Positions 8,018-16,530 of a stretch of 64,000 nt of DNA are shown here, piece by piece. How positions within the stretch are numbered: position 1 is the stretch's first letter; the number at the start of each line of letters is the position of its first letter. Source of the stretch: Streptomyces exfoliatus. Lineage in GTDB: Bacteria; Actinomycetota; Actinomycetes; Streptomycetales; Streptomycetaceae. The stretch is from the NCBI RefSeq assembly GCF_000725545.1, contig NZ_JNZP01000022.1, forward strand, positions 41,962-105,961, in the 5' to 3' direction. Made by a program: the position numbers and the translations under genes. Below the pieces are notes generated by a model. It had not been told where the DNA came from and made no database searches. It saw nothing but the letters and a program-made list of their open reading frames with translations.

Positions 8018-8419
8018 CTACGGCAGGAAGCGCAGCGCCCAGTCGGCCCGGTTGGCGACGGAGAGGTCGTCGTCCTCCGTGAGCGGCTGGAGGAGACCGC
8101 GGGCCGTCCCGGGGTCCGCCTGGACGAGGTCGACGATCTCGGCGGCCAGGCCGTCCTGGTCGTCACCGAGATCGACGGCGGAGGCGCGGATCAGGGTGGG
8201 GAGGGCGTCCGGGCCGCCGATGGCGGCGACGACACCACCGAGGAGTTCCCGGGCGTAGGCGTTCCGTTCGGTGAGGGCGCGGTCCAGCTCGGCCTGGAGG
8301 CGGGGCAGGAGACCGGCATCGCCCGAGGCCGCGATCTCGTCGGCGAGGTCGATCGTCTCGTCGACGTCCGCGTCGAGATCGTCCAGCATCTCGGTCAGCC
8401 GGGTCAGTAGGTCGGTCAT
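8018..8419 (-). CDS. Small acidic helical protein (HEAT-like), unknown function
   Basis: A 133-residue acidic protein (N-terminus LLTRLTEMLDDLDADVDET) made of leucine-rich amphipathic helices of HEAT-repeat character. I do not recognise a named family. It overlaps the upstream ComB-family gene by four bases (ATGA, 8416-8419), so it is translationally coupled and is the last gene of an ABC-F, ComB, small-protein operon. The role is unknown; a small scaffold or adaptor protein is the only inference I would make. Confidence 0.75.
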   Translation of the reverse strand: MTDLLTRLTEMLDDLDADVDETIDLADEIAASGDAGLLPRLQAELDRALTERNAYARELLGGVVAAIGGPDALPTLIRASAVDLGDDQDGLAAEIVDLVQADPGTARGLLQPLTEDDDLSVANRADWALRFLP

Positions 8420-9144
8420 GATGCCTCCTGGAAAGCGCCGTCCACGAGGACGGGGACGGTCGTCGAGCTGTCGACCTCGGCGGCCACGGCCACGTCCTGG
8501 GGAAAGCCGTACTCGTACAGTTCACGGCCCGAGTCACAGCCGTGCAAGGCGGCGACCGGGTCCTCGGTCGCCGTCCACAGCGTGGCGGCCGCGGTCGCCT
8601 CCGGGGTCAGGGTGTGCGTCCCGGCGAGGGCGGAGAGCACCGCTCCCGCGCCCAGCAGGTCTTCGAGGGCCGGGCGCAGCGAGCCGTCGGGCCACCGCTC
8701 GCCGGAGGCGACGACGGCGAGCGGGCGGTCCGCCGTGCCGTAGCCCCGGTCGACAAGCAGCCGGGTGACGGCCGCGTGGTTGCGCAGGGAGGCCGCGACG
8801 ACGGTCGCGCCGTACGAGGTGGCCTCGGCCGCGATGGTGGAGCCGTTCGGGGAGGGCAGGACCAGACGCTCCGGCATCGGGGCGGTGCGCAACGCGGCCG
8901 GGGAGAGCGTCCACGGATGCTCGGGGGTCGCCTCACGGCGGCCCACGGCGAGGGCGGCCCCGACGCTCTCCGCGTACGCGAGGGCCGTCGCGTCCCGCCA
9001 GCGGTACGGGTGCACGGCCGCGCCGGCCTCGACGGCGACGCCCACGGCCGTGGTGAAGGACAGCACGTCCACCACGACCACGCAGGCGGCCCGCGCGGCG
9101 AGGACCCCCGCCTCCACGGGGCCCCAGCCGAAGGAGACCGTCAT
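8416..9144 (-). CDS. 2-phosphosulfolactate phosphatase family protein (ComB-like)
   Basis: A 242-residue ComB-family protein. Family marks are VVVVDVLSFTTA near 22-33, LPSPNGS near 95-101, VVASGERWPDGSLRP in the middle and a C-terminal SGRELYEYGFPQDV followed by DSSTTVPVL. The archetype hydrolyses 2-phosphosulfolactate in coenzyme M synthesis. Streptomycetes do not make coenzyme M, so the true substrate here is unknown. Its ATG shares one base (TGATG at 9142-9146) with the stop of the upstream ABC-F gene, and its end overlaps the small protein gene, so the three are co-translated. Confidence 0.88.
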   Translation of the reverse strand: MTVSFGWGPVEAGVLAARAACVVVVDVLSFTTAVGVAVEAGAAVHPYRWRDATALAYAESVGAALAVGRREATPEHPWTLSPAALRTAPMPERLVLPSPNGSTIAAEATSYGATVVAASLRNHAAVTRLLVDRGYGTADRPLAVVASGERWPDGSLRPALEDLLGAGAVLSALAGTHTLTPEATAAATLWTATEDPVAALHGCDSGRELYEYGFPQDVAVAAEVDSSTTVPVLVDGAFQEAS

Positions 9145-10781
9145 CAGAGTTCGGTCACCTTTCCGTCCGCGACCTCGATGCGGCGGGTGGTGCGGACCGC
9201 GTCCAGCATCCTCCGGTCGTGGGTGACGAGCAGCAGCGTGCCGGTGTACGAGTCGAGCGCGGACTCCAGCTGTTCGATGGCCGGCAGGTCCAGGTGGTTG
9301 GTCGGCTCGTCGAGCACGAGCAGGTTCACACCGCGGCCCTGGAGCAGGGCGAGTGCGGCGCGGGTCCGCTCGCCCGGGGACAGGGTGGTGGCGGGCCGCA
9401 TCACATGGACGGCCTTGAGGCCGAACTTGGCGAGCAGGGTACGGACCTCGGCGGGCTCCGTCTCGGGCACGGCCGCGCAGAACGCCTCGAGGAGCGTCTC
9501 CGTACCGTGGAACAGCTTGCGGGCCTGGTCGACCTCGCCGACGACGACGCCCGAGCCGAGGAACGCGTCACCGGAGTCCAGCGCCAGCCGGCCGAGCAGG
9601 GCGGCGAGCAGGGTCGACTTCCCGGCGCCGTTCGCCCCGGTGACGGCGACCCGGTCGGCCCAGTCGATCTGGAGGGTGGCGGGGCCGAAGGAGAAGTCGC
9701 CGCGGCGCACCGCGGCCTCCCGCAGGGTCGCGACGACCGAGCCGGAGCGCGGCGCGGCCGCGATCTCCATGCGCAGCTCCCACTCCTTGCGGGGCTCGTC
9801 GACGACGTCGAGGCGTTCGATCATGCGCTGCGTCTGGCGGGCCTTCGCGGCCTGCTTCTCGCTGGCCTCGCTGCGCGCGTTGCGGCCGAGCTTGTCACCG
9901 TCCGTGGCCTTGCGGCGGGCGTTCTTGACGCCCTTGTCCATCCAGGACCGCTGCATGTGGCCGCGCGCTTCGAGGGCCGCCTTCTTTCCCGCGAACTCCT
10001 CGAAGTCCTCGCGGGCGTGCCGCCTGGCCCTGTCCCGCTCTTCCAGGTAGGCGTCGTAACCGCCGCCGTACAGGGTGATCTGCTGCTGGGCGAGGTCGAG
10101 TTCGAGGACCTTGGTGACGGTACGGGTGAGGAACTCGCGGTCGTGGCTGATGACGACCGTCCCGGCCCGCAGCCCCTTCACGAAGGACTCCAGGCGCTCC
10201 AGGCCTTCGAGGTCCAGGTCGTTCGTGGGCTCGTCGAGCAGGAAGACGTCGTAGCGGGAGAGGAGGAGCGAGGCGAGACCGGCGCGGGCGGCCTGGCCGC
10301 CGGAGAGGGAGGTCATCGGCTGGTCGAGGCCGACGGTGAGGCCGAGGGAGTCCGCGACCTCCTCGGCGCGCTCGTCCAGGTCGGCGCCGCCGAGGTTCAG
10401 CCAGCTCTCCAGGGTGAGGGCGTACGCGTCGTCGGCGCCGGGGGTGCCGTCGACGAGGCCCTGGGTGGCCTCGTCCATGGCCTCCTGTGCGGCGGCGACA
10501 CCGGTGCGGCGGGCGAGGAACTCGCGCACGGTCTCGCCCGCGCGGCGCTCCGGCTCCTGCGGGAGGTGGCCGACGGCGGCGGTGGGCGGGGAGAGCCTGA
10601 GCTCTCCCTCCTCCGGGGTGTCGATGCCGGCGAGCAGCCGCAGCAGTGTCGACTTGCCGGCGCCGTTGACGCCGACGAGGCCGATGACGTCGCCGGGGGC
10701 GACGACCAGGTCGAGCCCGGCGAAGAGGGTGCGTTCGCCGTGGCCGGCGGCGAGGTCCTTGGCGACGAGGGTTGCAGTCAT
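9144..10781 (-). CDS. ABC-F family ATP-binding protein
   Basis: A 545-residue protein with two ABC ATPase domains and no membrane segments, the ABC-F layout of ribosome-associated translation factors. Walker A motifs are GVNGAGKST (37-45) and GANGAGKST (about 382-390). Signatures are LSGGQ (about 159) and LSPGE (about 475); Walker B boxes are DVFLLDEPTNDLD and NLLVLDEPTNHLD. The lysine- and arginine-rich linker (about 250-330) is where ABC-F proteins reach the ribosome. It is the first gene of an operon with the ComB-like and small helical proteins. It probably acts as a housekeeping translation factor rather than a dedicated resistance protein, since no leader attenuator is evident and the start has little Shine-Dalgarno sequence. 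Confidence 0.93.
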   Translation of the reverse strand: MTATLVAKDLAAGHGERTLFAGLDLVVAPGDVIGLVGVNGAGKSTLLRLLAGIDTPEEGELRLSPPTAAVGHLPQEPERRAGETVREFLARRTGVAAAQEAMDEATQGLVDGTPGADDAYALTLESWLNLGGADLDERAEEVADSLGLTVGLDQPMTSLSGGQAARAGLASLLLSRYDVFLLDEPTNDLDLEGLERLESFVKGLRAGTVVISHDREFLTRTVTKVLELDLAQQQITLYGGGYDAYLEERDRARRHAREDFEEFAGKKAALEARGHMQRSWMDKGVKNARRKATDGDKLGRNARSEASEKQAAKARQTQRMIERLDVVDEPRKEWELRMEIAAAPRSGSVVATLREAAVRRGDFSFGPATLQIDWADRVAVTGANGAGKSTLLAALLGRLALDSGDAFLGSGVVVGEVDQARKLFHGTETLLEAFCAAVPETEPAEVRTLLAKFGLKAVHVMRPATTLSPGERTRAALALLQGRGVNLLVLDEPTNHLDLPAIEQLESALDSYTGTLLLVTHDRRMLDAVRTTRRIEVADGKVTEL

Positions 10782-10887
10782 CAGGGAACGAATCCTAGGC
10801 GACGTGAGGACCTGCCCACGGGCGCGGGGCTCGGGGCGCAGGGCCGGGCAGGGGCCGGGCCCTGCGGGAGATCCGGTCCGCGTGGCG

Positions 10888-11394
10888 TCAGGAGCCCGCG
10901 CCGAGGCTCAGCAGGACGGCGCGGTAGGTGGGGCCGTGGAAGCGGTACGGGCCGACGCCGGGGTAGCCGTCGCGGGCCGGGTCCGCGGTGGGCCCGGTCT
11001 GCCAGGCGAAGTCGCGCCAGACGACGCTCCCGCCGTCGTCACCGTCCTCGCCGTCGCTCCCGTCCTCGTCGACGCGCTCGACGACGGCCGTGACGGCTCC
11101 GCAGCCGAGGTCCTCGCAGTCGGGGCAGGAGTAGATCACCTGACGGCCGTCCGCGAGCGAGGGAGTCGGGTCGAGGAGCCGTCGCACGTGCGCGGCGCGC
11201 AGCGCGGGCGGCAGGTCGGCCGCCAGGGGCGAGACCACGTCGGCGCCCTCGGCCTCGTCGAGCCGGTGGAGCAGCGGCCTGCCGTCGACGACGAGGTCGA
11301 GGGCGTCGGAGCGGGGATGGGCGAAGCCCCCTGGAGGGGTGCCGCCGGGGAGGGCGGCGGGGGCGAGGTCGAGGGTCGTGTACGCGGCCGGCAT
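10888..11394 (-). CDS. Conserved hypothetical protein with a CPDC metal-site-like motif
   Basis: A 168-residue soluble protein. Its centre contains YSCPDCEDLGCG, a Cys cluster that could bind zinc, followed by an acidic loop (DEDGSDGEDGDDGG) and a tryptophan/phenylalanine patch (VVWRDFAWQ). I do not recognise a named family. Two starts are possible, ATG at 11394 or ATG at 11406; neither has a good Shine-Dalgarno sequence, and I chose the inner one because the residues before it (MLGC) look untypical. It is divergent from the D-amino-acid oxidase gene. Confidence 0.75.
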   Translation of the reverse strand: MPAAYTTLDLAPAALPGGTPPGGFAHPRSDALDLVVDGRPLLHRLDEAEGADVVSPLAADLPPALRAAHVRRLLDPTPSLADGRQVIYSCPDCEDLGCGAVTAVVERVDEDGSDGEDGDDGGSVVWRDFAWQTGPTADPARDGYPGVGPYRFHGPTYRAVLLSLGAGS

Positions 11395-11476
11395 GCAGCC
11401 AAGCATTCCCCGGTCAGGGGCCCTGTTCCATGGCTGAGCCGTACCGGAAATGTCCCGGTCCCGGTACGGTCCGCGG

Positions 11477-12436
11477 ATGGAGAGCGACGTGATCGTGGTG
11501 GGTGGCGGGGTCGTCGGTCTGACGACGGCGGTGACCCTCGCGGAGCGAGGGCTGCGGGTACGGGTCTGGTCGCGGGACGAGGTGACGGCGACGACCTCGG
11601 CGGTGGCGGGGGCGCTGTGGTGGCCGTACCGGATCGAGCCGGAGGCCGACGCGGGGATGTGGGCGCTGGCCTCGCTGCGGGTGTACGGGGAGCTGGCCGC
11701 GGAGCCGGAGCGGACGGGGGTGCGGTGGGTGGCCGGGGTCCACGCGGACACCGCCCTGGATCGTCTGGGCTCCTGGGCGCGGGAGGTGCCGGGGCTTCGG
11801 CAGCTGGCGGCGGAGGAGGTGCCGGGCCCGTACGACGTGGGTCTGGCGGCGCGCCTGCCGCTGATCGACATGCCGGTCCATCTGGCGTGGCTGCGGGAAC
11901 GGTTCCTGGCGGCGGGCGGGGTCTTCGAGCGGCGGACGGTCACCGGCTTCGGCGCCGCGGCGGCCCTGGCGCGGGTGGTCGTCGACTGCACCGGTGCGGC
12001 TGCCCGGGAACTCGTACCGGATCCCGGCCTGCGGCCGGTGCGGGGGCAGTTGGTGATCGTGGAGAACCCGGGGATCGAGGAGTGGTTCACCTCGGCGGAC
12101 GCCGGGTCGAGCGAGACGACGTACTTCTTCCCGCAGCCTGGGCGGCTGGTGCTCGGCGGGACGGCCGAGGAGGACGACGAACGGCTCGCGCCCGATGAGG
12201 CGACGGCGGCGGCGATCGTGGCGCGGTGCGCGCGGGTGCGGCCGGAGATAGCGCGGGCGCGGGTGCTGGGGCACCGGGTGGGGCTGCGGCCCGCACGGGT
12301 GGGCGGGGTGCGGATCGAGGCGGAGCCGCTGCCGGGCGGCGGGCGTCTGGTGCACCACTACGGGCACGGGGGTGCGGGGGTGACGGTGGCCTGGGGCTGC
12401 GCGGAACGGGCGGCGGAGCTGGTGGAGGCCGGCTGA
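11477..12436 (+). CDS. FAD-dependent oxidoreductase, D-amino-acid oxidase type
   Basis: A 319-residue flavoprotein of the DAO family. The dinucleotide-binding GGGVVGLTTAVTLAERG follows the start (about 8-24). The family motif around the flavin (VAGALWWPYR) is near 46-55, and the C-terminal substrate/FAD closing motif HHYGHGGAGVTVAWGCA is near 291-307, matching the D-amino-acid and D-aspartate oxidase signature. The expected reaction is oxidative deamination of D-amino acids to keto acids with release of ammonia and peroxide, in the cytoplasm. The ATG at 11477 immediately precedes the Rossmann strand. Followed by a strong bidirectional hairpin. Confidence 0.9.
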   Translation: MESDVIVVGGGVVGLTTAVTLAERGLRVRVWSRDEVTATTSAVAGALWWPYRIEPEADAGMWALASLRVYGELAAEPERTGVRWVAGVHADTALDRLGSWAREVPGLRQLAAEEVPGPYDVGLAARLPLIDMPVHLAWLRERFLAAGGVFERRTVTGFGAAAALARVVVDCTGAAARELVPDPGLRPVRGQLVIVENPGIEEWFTSADAGSSETTYFFPQPGRLVLGGTAEEDDERLAPDEATAAAIVARCARVRPEIARARVLGHRVGLRPARVGGVRIEAEPLPGGGRLVHHYGHGGAGVTVAWGCAERAAELVEAG

Positions 12437-12476
12437 ACCGCGGGCGCGGGCCCAGGTGGGGGCGGCCGGGACGGCC

Positions 12477-12517
12477 GCGGGGCGGGTGTGGTCCCTTTCG
12501 GACCGCACCCGCCCCGC
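12477..12517. terminator. Strong bidirectional terminator hairpin
   Basis: GCGGGGCGGGTG (12477-12488) pairs perfectly with CACCCGCCCCGC (12506-12517). A T/G wobble and an inner GGTCC/GGACC stem extend it to 18 pairs around a CTTTC loop. It separates the convergent oxidase gene and the small secreted-protein gene. Confidence 0.85.
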
Positions 12518-12525
12518 ACGTGTCG

Positions 12526-12828
12526 CTACTTCCAGAGCGGCGGGCGGTTGTTGTTGTCCGCGTCGGCGCACTGGCGGGCGCGCCGCTCCAGGGCGTCGGC
12601 GCGGGCGAGGGCCCGACGCGCCTCCGTCGTGGCGCCGAGGCGCTTGAGCTGGGCGGCGCGGTCGCGCTCCTTGCGGGCGTCGCTCCGGAGCTTCTCGATG
12701 TTGCAGGTGATGGTGCCGGCGGCCGCCGGTTCGGCGGTCACCGTCTGGCCGATCAGCACGCTTCCGGCGAGCAGCGTCGTGGCGATCAGGGCCGGCAGGA
12801 CGCGGCGTGCGGACTTCGTGTGGCGCAT
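12526..12828 (-). CDS. Small secreted protein, unknown function
   Basis: A 100-residue protein with a clear signal peptide (basic MRHTKSARR, hydrophobic core, cleavage likely after AEPAAA near residue 37). The mature part is a short charged coiled-coil-like helix (IEKLRSDARKERDRAAQLKR) with one cysteine near each end, ending NNNRPPLWK. GGAG precedes the ATG at 12828. I recognise no family. Standalone gene, exported, perhaps one disulphide. Confidence 0.75.
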   Translation of the reverse strand: MRHTKSARRVLPALIATTLLAGSVLIGQTVTAEPAAAGTITCNIEKLRSDARKERDRAAQLKRLGATTEARRALARADALERRARQCADADNNNRPPLWK

Positions 12829-12946
12829 GGTGGTTCTCCAACTTCCAGGCCGTGGGGACCTGTTCGAGGCATGGTCAGTACCAGCGGGTAACTTTACACC
12901 GGCAAACCACTGCTGCCCGCCACGAAGCCCCTGGGGCACGGAGGCG

Positions 12947-14266
12947 TCAACACTCCTTCACAGGACTCCCACTGACGAGGCGATAGGTGGCCCGCGCGTC
13001 CAGGAGCAGCGGGACGAGCGCGCGCCGCGACTGGCCGAGCGGTACGAGCGCCCCGGCGCCCTCCCGCCGGACGGTGACGCCGTGCAGGGCCAGTTCGTCC
13101 GCCGTCTCGGCGTACTGCGCCGCGTCCAGGCGGTAGCCGCACGGCGGGTCGGCGATGATCTCCCCGGGCTCCGGCGGGTCGTTGTCGGCGCCGCCGAGGA
13201 ACACCGGTCCCCGGTCGGCGAATCCGGCGCTCCTGGCCGCGGAGGTGGCTGCCGTGAGGGGGCCGCGACGCTCCTCGACGTAGGCGAAGGCGCCCTCCAG
13301 GGCGGCACGCTGGGTGGCGACCCGGCGCCGGTGGTTGCGTGCGGGATCGTTCTGCTCGGCCTCGTCGAGCGCGTCGACCCGGGTCTCGACGAGCAGGCCG
13401 GCGGAGTGCTTGATCCCCGCCGTGTTGCGCAGGATCCGCTCCTGGCCGTCGCCCGCGACCTGCTTGACGGGGCGGCCGGTGAGGGGATCGGTCCAGATGC
13501 CGTAGATGCCGCTGCTGTAGCCGGCGAGCGCGGCGGCGGGCCGGACGTAGCTCTCGGAGAGGGTCCGGGACTCGTCGTGGACGTGCGGGTCGGCGTCGAG
13601 GGTGCGCGGCCAGAGGGCGAGCAGGTCCTTGTCGTAGTAGCGGGGGGTGGCACCGTACTCGTGCAGGTCGTACACGAGTTCGGGCCGCTGGTCGCGGATG
13701 ACGGCGGCGACCGCCCGCGCCTCGGCGGTCCGCAGGGCGATGTGGTCGCGGTTGACGTCGACGCCGTCGCCGTTGCCCCGGGTGTCGGCCTCCCGGCCGT
13801 CGGGATTGGCGGTGGGAACGACGAGCACGGTCGTCCGTGCGAGGAAGCGCCGGGTCTCCGGGTCCCGGGCGTGGGCGAGGTCCCGCAGCACGCTCAGACA
13901 GGCCTCACGGCCCGCGGGCTCGTCCCCGTGCTGGCTGCAGACGAGCAGCACGGTGGTGCGGCCCGTCCCGAGCGTGGCGAGCCGCAGCGGACGGCCCCGC
14001 GCCGTGGTGCCGATGACCCGCAGCGACACCCGCTCGCTCGCCCGGTCGACGGCCGCGAGGAAGTCCCGCTCCTCGGTCTCGGTGGTCCACCGGGCACCCC
14101 CGCTCACCTCGAATCCGGTGCGCGGGAGGGGCTTCGCCGGGGCGCTGCCGGCCGTCCCGGCGGGAACGGCGACGAGCGGCAGGGCGAGGGCGGCGGCACC
14201 CGCCACGAGCGCGAGAGCGCGGCGCGAACCGCGGTGCGCGGAACGGGGAGTCGACGGGCGGCTCAT
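12947..14266 (-). CDS. Secreted M14 family metallocarboxypeptidase
   Basis: A 439-residue exported peptidase. The N-terminus is a signal peptide ([20 protein letters not shown]). The M14 zinc site is visible as [12 protein letters not shown] (His and Glu ligands) with the third ligand in YDLHEYG. NPDGRE-type and DVNRDH elements between them match the family substrate pocket. M14 enzymes remove C-terminal residues from peptides outside the cell. It starts four bases inside the upstream PepX-like gene (ATGA 14263-14266) with CAGGAG as ribosome site, so the two are coupled and likely act together on extracellular peptides. Confidence 0.9.
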   Translation of the reverse strand: MSRPSTPRSAHRGSRRALALVAGAAALALPLVAVPAGTAGSAPAKPLPRTGFEVSGGARWTTETEERDFLAAVDRASERVSLRVIGTTARGRPLRLATLGTGRTTVLLVCSQHGDEPAGREACLSVLRDLAHARDPETRRFLARTTVLVVPTANPDGREADTRGNGDGVDVNRDHIALRTAEARAVAAVIRDQRPELVYDLHEYGATPRYYDKDLLALWPRTLDADPHVHDESRTLSESYVRPAAALAGYSSGIYGIWTDPLTGRPVKQVAGDGQERILRNTAGIKHSAGLLVETRVDALDEAEQNDPARNHRRRVATQRAALEGAFAYVEERRGPLTAATSAARSAGFADRGPVFLGGADNDPPEPGEIIADPPCGYRLDAAQYAETADELALHGVTVRREGAGALVPLGQSRRALVPLLLDARATYRLVSGSPVKEC

Positions 14267-16305
14267 CGGGCGGCTCCTGATCCGGGGAGGCGGGGACCTG
14301 CGACGCCGGCGGGCGGTGTGGCGCCGTTCGGGGAGGGCACTGCGGTGGTGGGCGGCAGGGCCGGGTAGCGGCCCGACGTGGCCTTGCCGAAGGCGGCGGC
14401 TCCGCCGACCAGCGGCACCCGCGCCCAGGTCCTGGCGAGGTCGAGCGTGAGGGTCGGGGTGGTCGACGGAGGGTCGAGCAGGCCCTTGTCCGTGCCGCCG
14501 ACGATCAGGGCGAGCCGGTGCCCGGCGGGGACGACGTGGTCGGTGGCGGCCAGGTCGAGGGTCATCGTGTACGCCCTGCCGGGGGTCAGCGGGCGCTCCC
14601 GGCCCGCGTCGGCCCAGGTGCCGAGATCGGCCCAGCCCCTGCTGACGACCGTGTGTCCGACGGCGGTCGTGCGGGCCTCGGTCTCCTTGAAGCAGGCGCT
14701 GTCGCCGGGCGTGCTCACACCCCAACAGCTGCGGTCGGTGAGGGTGGTGATGCCCTCGCCGGGTGCCCCGTAGTCGCGGATCGTGTCGGGTCCGAGGTCG
14801 ACGAGGACGGCGGAGAGATGCGCGGTGGCGGTCGTCGGGGTGGCGGTCACGGTCACCTTCGAGGAGCCGGAGATCCGCAGATCACGGGAGAGGGGGCGGG
14901 TGACGAACCCGGCCTTCTCCGGGGTGGCGCTGTCGATCCGGGCCGCCCAGTCGAGCTCGCCGAGGCCCGGGTCGTCGGTGAAGGTCGCGGTGGAGCCGGG
15001 CGTGGCGGGGGCGCGGCCGAGGACGCCGGGGCCCGCCGCGGCCCCGGGGGCGGGGCGCAGGGTGGTGGTCGCGGTGGTGACGGGCGGCCAGTGCCGGTCG
15101 GTGGTCCAGCGGTTCGGGGCGCGCTCGATGTCGGCGACCGGCTCGCGGTCGATGCCGTTGTCGTAACCGAGGAGGTAGTGGTCGAACCAGCGGTGCAGGG
15201 TGCGGACCCAGTCGGCGCGCCGGAAGTCGAAGGGGTCGACGTGGCCGGTCTGGGAGAGCCAGATCTTCCGCTCGACGCCGTGGGCTGCGAGCGCGTCCCA
15301 CCACTGGCCGAAGTGGTTGGCGCGCACGTTGAGGTCCTGCTGTCCGTGCACGACGAAGACGCTCGCCTTGACCTTCCCGGCGTCCCGCACGTGGTCGCGC
15401 TCGGTCCAGGCCGCCGTCCGGTCGCCGCTGTAGGGGGTGCCCGCGGTGATGCGGTCCTGGACGGCGCCGCAGCGGGCCCGTGCCTCGGGGCTGTTGACGT
15501 AGGCGGAGAGCCAGCTCGGGTTGGCGTCGTAGAGCGGGGCGCCCTGGGAGTGGAAGTAGTCGTACCAGGAGGAGATGGCGCTGATGGGGACGATCGTCTT
15601 CAGTCCCTCGACCCCGGTGGCGGCGACGCCGTTGGCGACGGTGCCGTCCCAGCTCTTGCCGATCATGCCGACGTTCCCCGTGCTCCAGGTGGCGGCGCGG
15701 GACGGGGCGCCGCCCGTTCGGGAGGTGTAGCCCCGGGCGCGGCCGTTCAGCCAGTCGACGACGGCCTTGGCCGACTGGACGTCGGAGCGGCCGCCGACGT
15801 CGTCGCAGCCGTCGGAGCGGTTGGTGCCGGCGAGGTCGACGGCGACGAAGGCGTAGCCGCGCGGGACGAAGAAGTTGTCGTAGAACAGCGGGAACTGGAC
15901 GGGGTTCCCTTCGGCGTCGTAGGTCTTCTTCTGTCCCTCGTTGCCGCGCCCGCAGCAGGCGTAGTACGGGCTGGCGTCCATGACGACCGGGATCCGCCGG
16001 CCGGCCGCGGCGGTCTCCCGGGGGCGCACGATGTCGACGGCGACCCGGTCCGCGCGGCCGTCGCCGTCACCGTCGAGGCCGGTGTCGACCCAGACGGACT
16101 CGCGGATGGCGTCGGCGTACGAGTGGACGGGCAGGGACTCCCGCACGGAGGCGGTGGAGGGCGCGGCGGTCCGCGACAGCGCGAACGGTTCCGGCTGTCC
16201 GACGGCGGGCGGGACGAGGGTCGCGAGCAGGGCGGCGGTGGCCGCGGCCACGAGGGTTCCGTACGGCAGGCGCACTCCGCGGGTTCTCCGCGTTCGCATC
16301 GGCAT
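14263..16305 (-). CDS. Secreted Xaa-Pro dipeptidyl-peptidase (S15, CocE/NonD type)
   Basis: A 680-residue exported serine peptidase of the X-Pro dipeptidyl-peptidase family. After a signal peptide (residues 1 to about 36) comes the alpha/beta-hydrolase domain with the nucleophile in GKSWDG, a charge-relay Asp region ([10 protein letters not shown]) and a His in [11 protein letters not shown]-terminal jelly-roll domain follows, from about 430 on, with a Thr/Pro-rich end. Known relatives release N-terminal X-Pro dipeptides. Two starts are possible (16305 and 16299); no strong ribosome site distinguishes them. Coupled to the downstream M14 gene, and divergent from the secreted M1 peptidase. Confidence 0.9.
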   Translation of the reverse strand: MPMRTRRTRGVRLPYGTLVAAATAALLATLVPPAVGQPEPFALSRTAAPSTASVRESLPVHSYADAIRESVWVDTGLDGDGDGRADRVAVDIVRPRETAAAGRRIPVVMDASPYYACCGRGNEGQKKTYDAEGNPVQFPLFYDNFFVPRGYAFVAVDLAGTNRSDGCDDVGGRSDVQSAKAVVDWLNGRARGYTSRTGGAPSRAATWSTGNVGMIGKSWDGTVANGVAATGVEGLKTIVPISAISSWYDYFHSQGAPLYDANPSWLSAYVNSPEARARCGAVQDRITAGTPYSGDRTAAWTERDHVRDAGKVKASVFVVHGQQDLNVRANHFGQWWDALAAHGVERKIWLSQTGHVDPFDFRRADWVRTLHRWFDHYLLGYDNGIDREPVADIERAPNRWTTDRHWPPVTTATTTLRPAPGAAAGPGVLGRAPATPGSTATFTDDPGLGELDWAARIDSATPEKAGFVTRPLSRDLRISGSSKVTVTATPTTATAHLSAVLVDLGPDTIRDYGAPGEGITTLTDRSCWGVSTPGDSACFKETEARTTAVGHTVVSRGWADLGTWADAGRERPLTPGRAYTMTLDLAATDHVVPAGHRLALIVGGTDKGLLDPPSTTPTLTLDLARTWARVPLVGGAAAFGKATSGRYPALPPTTAVPSPNGATPPAGVAGPRLPGSGAAR

Positions 16306-16530
16306 GGGCGGGAACGTACCCCGGTCAACTCCCGTGCAAAAGAGCGCCGGAGGGAATCAGGGGTGATTCGGGGTGATCCCCGGGACGGACGGGTTCATGT
16401 CGGCCGAATGGCGATCATGTGACAGGGGGTCCTCTGGACGTGACGGTGCGTCGGGGTGCTGAATAGGGTTCGAGCTAAGGACCGACGACCACCCGCGCGT
16501 CTTACGTGTCTTATGACTTGGGGAGTACCT

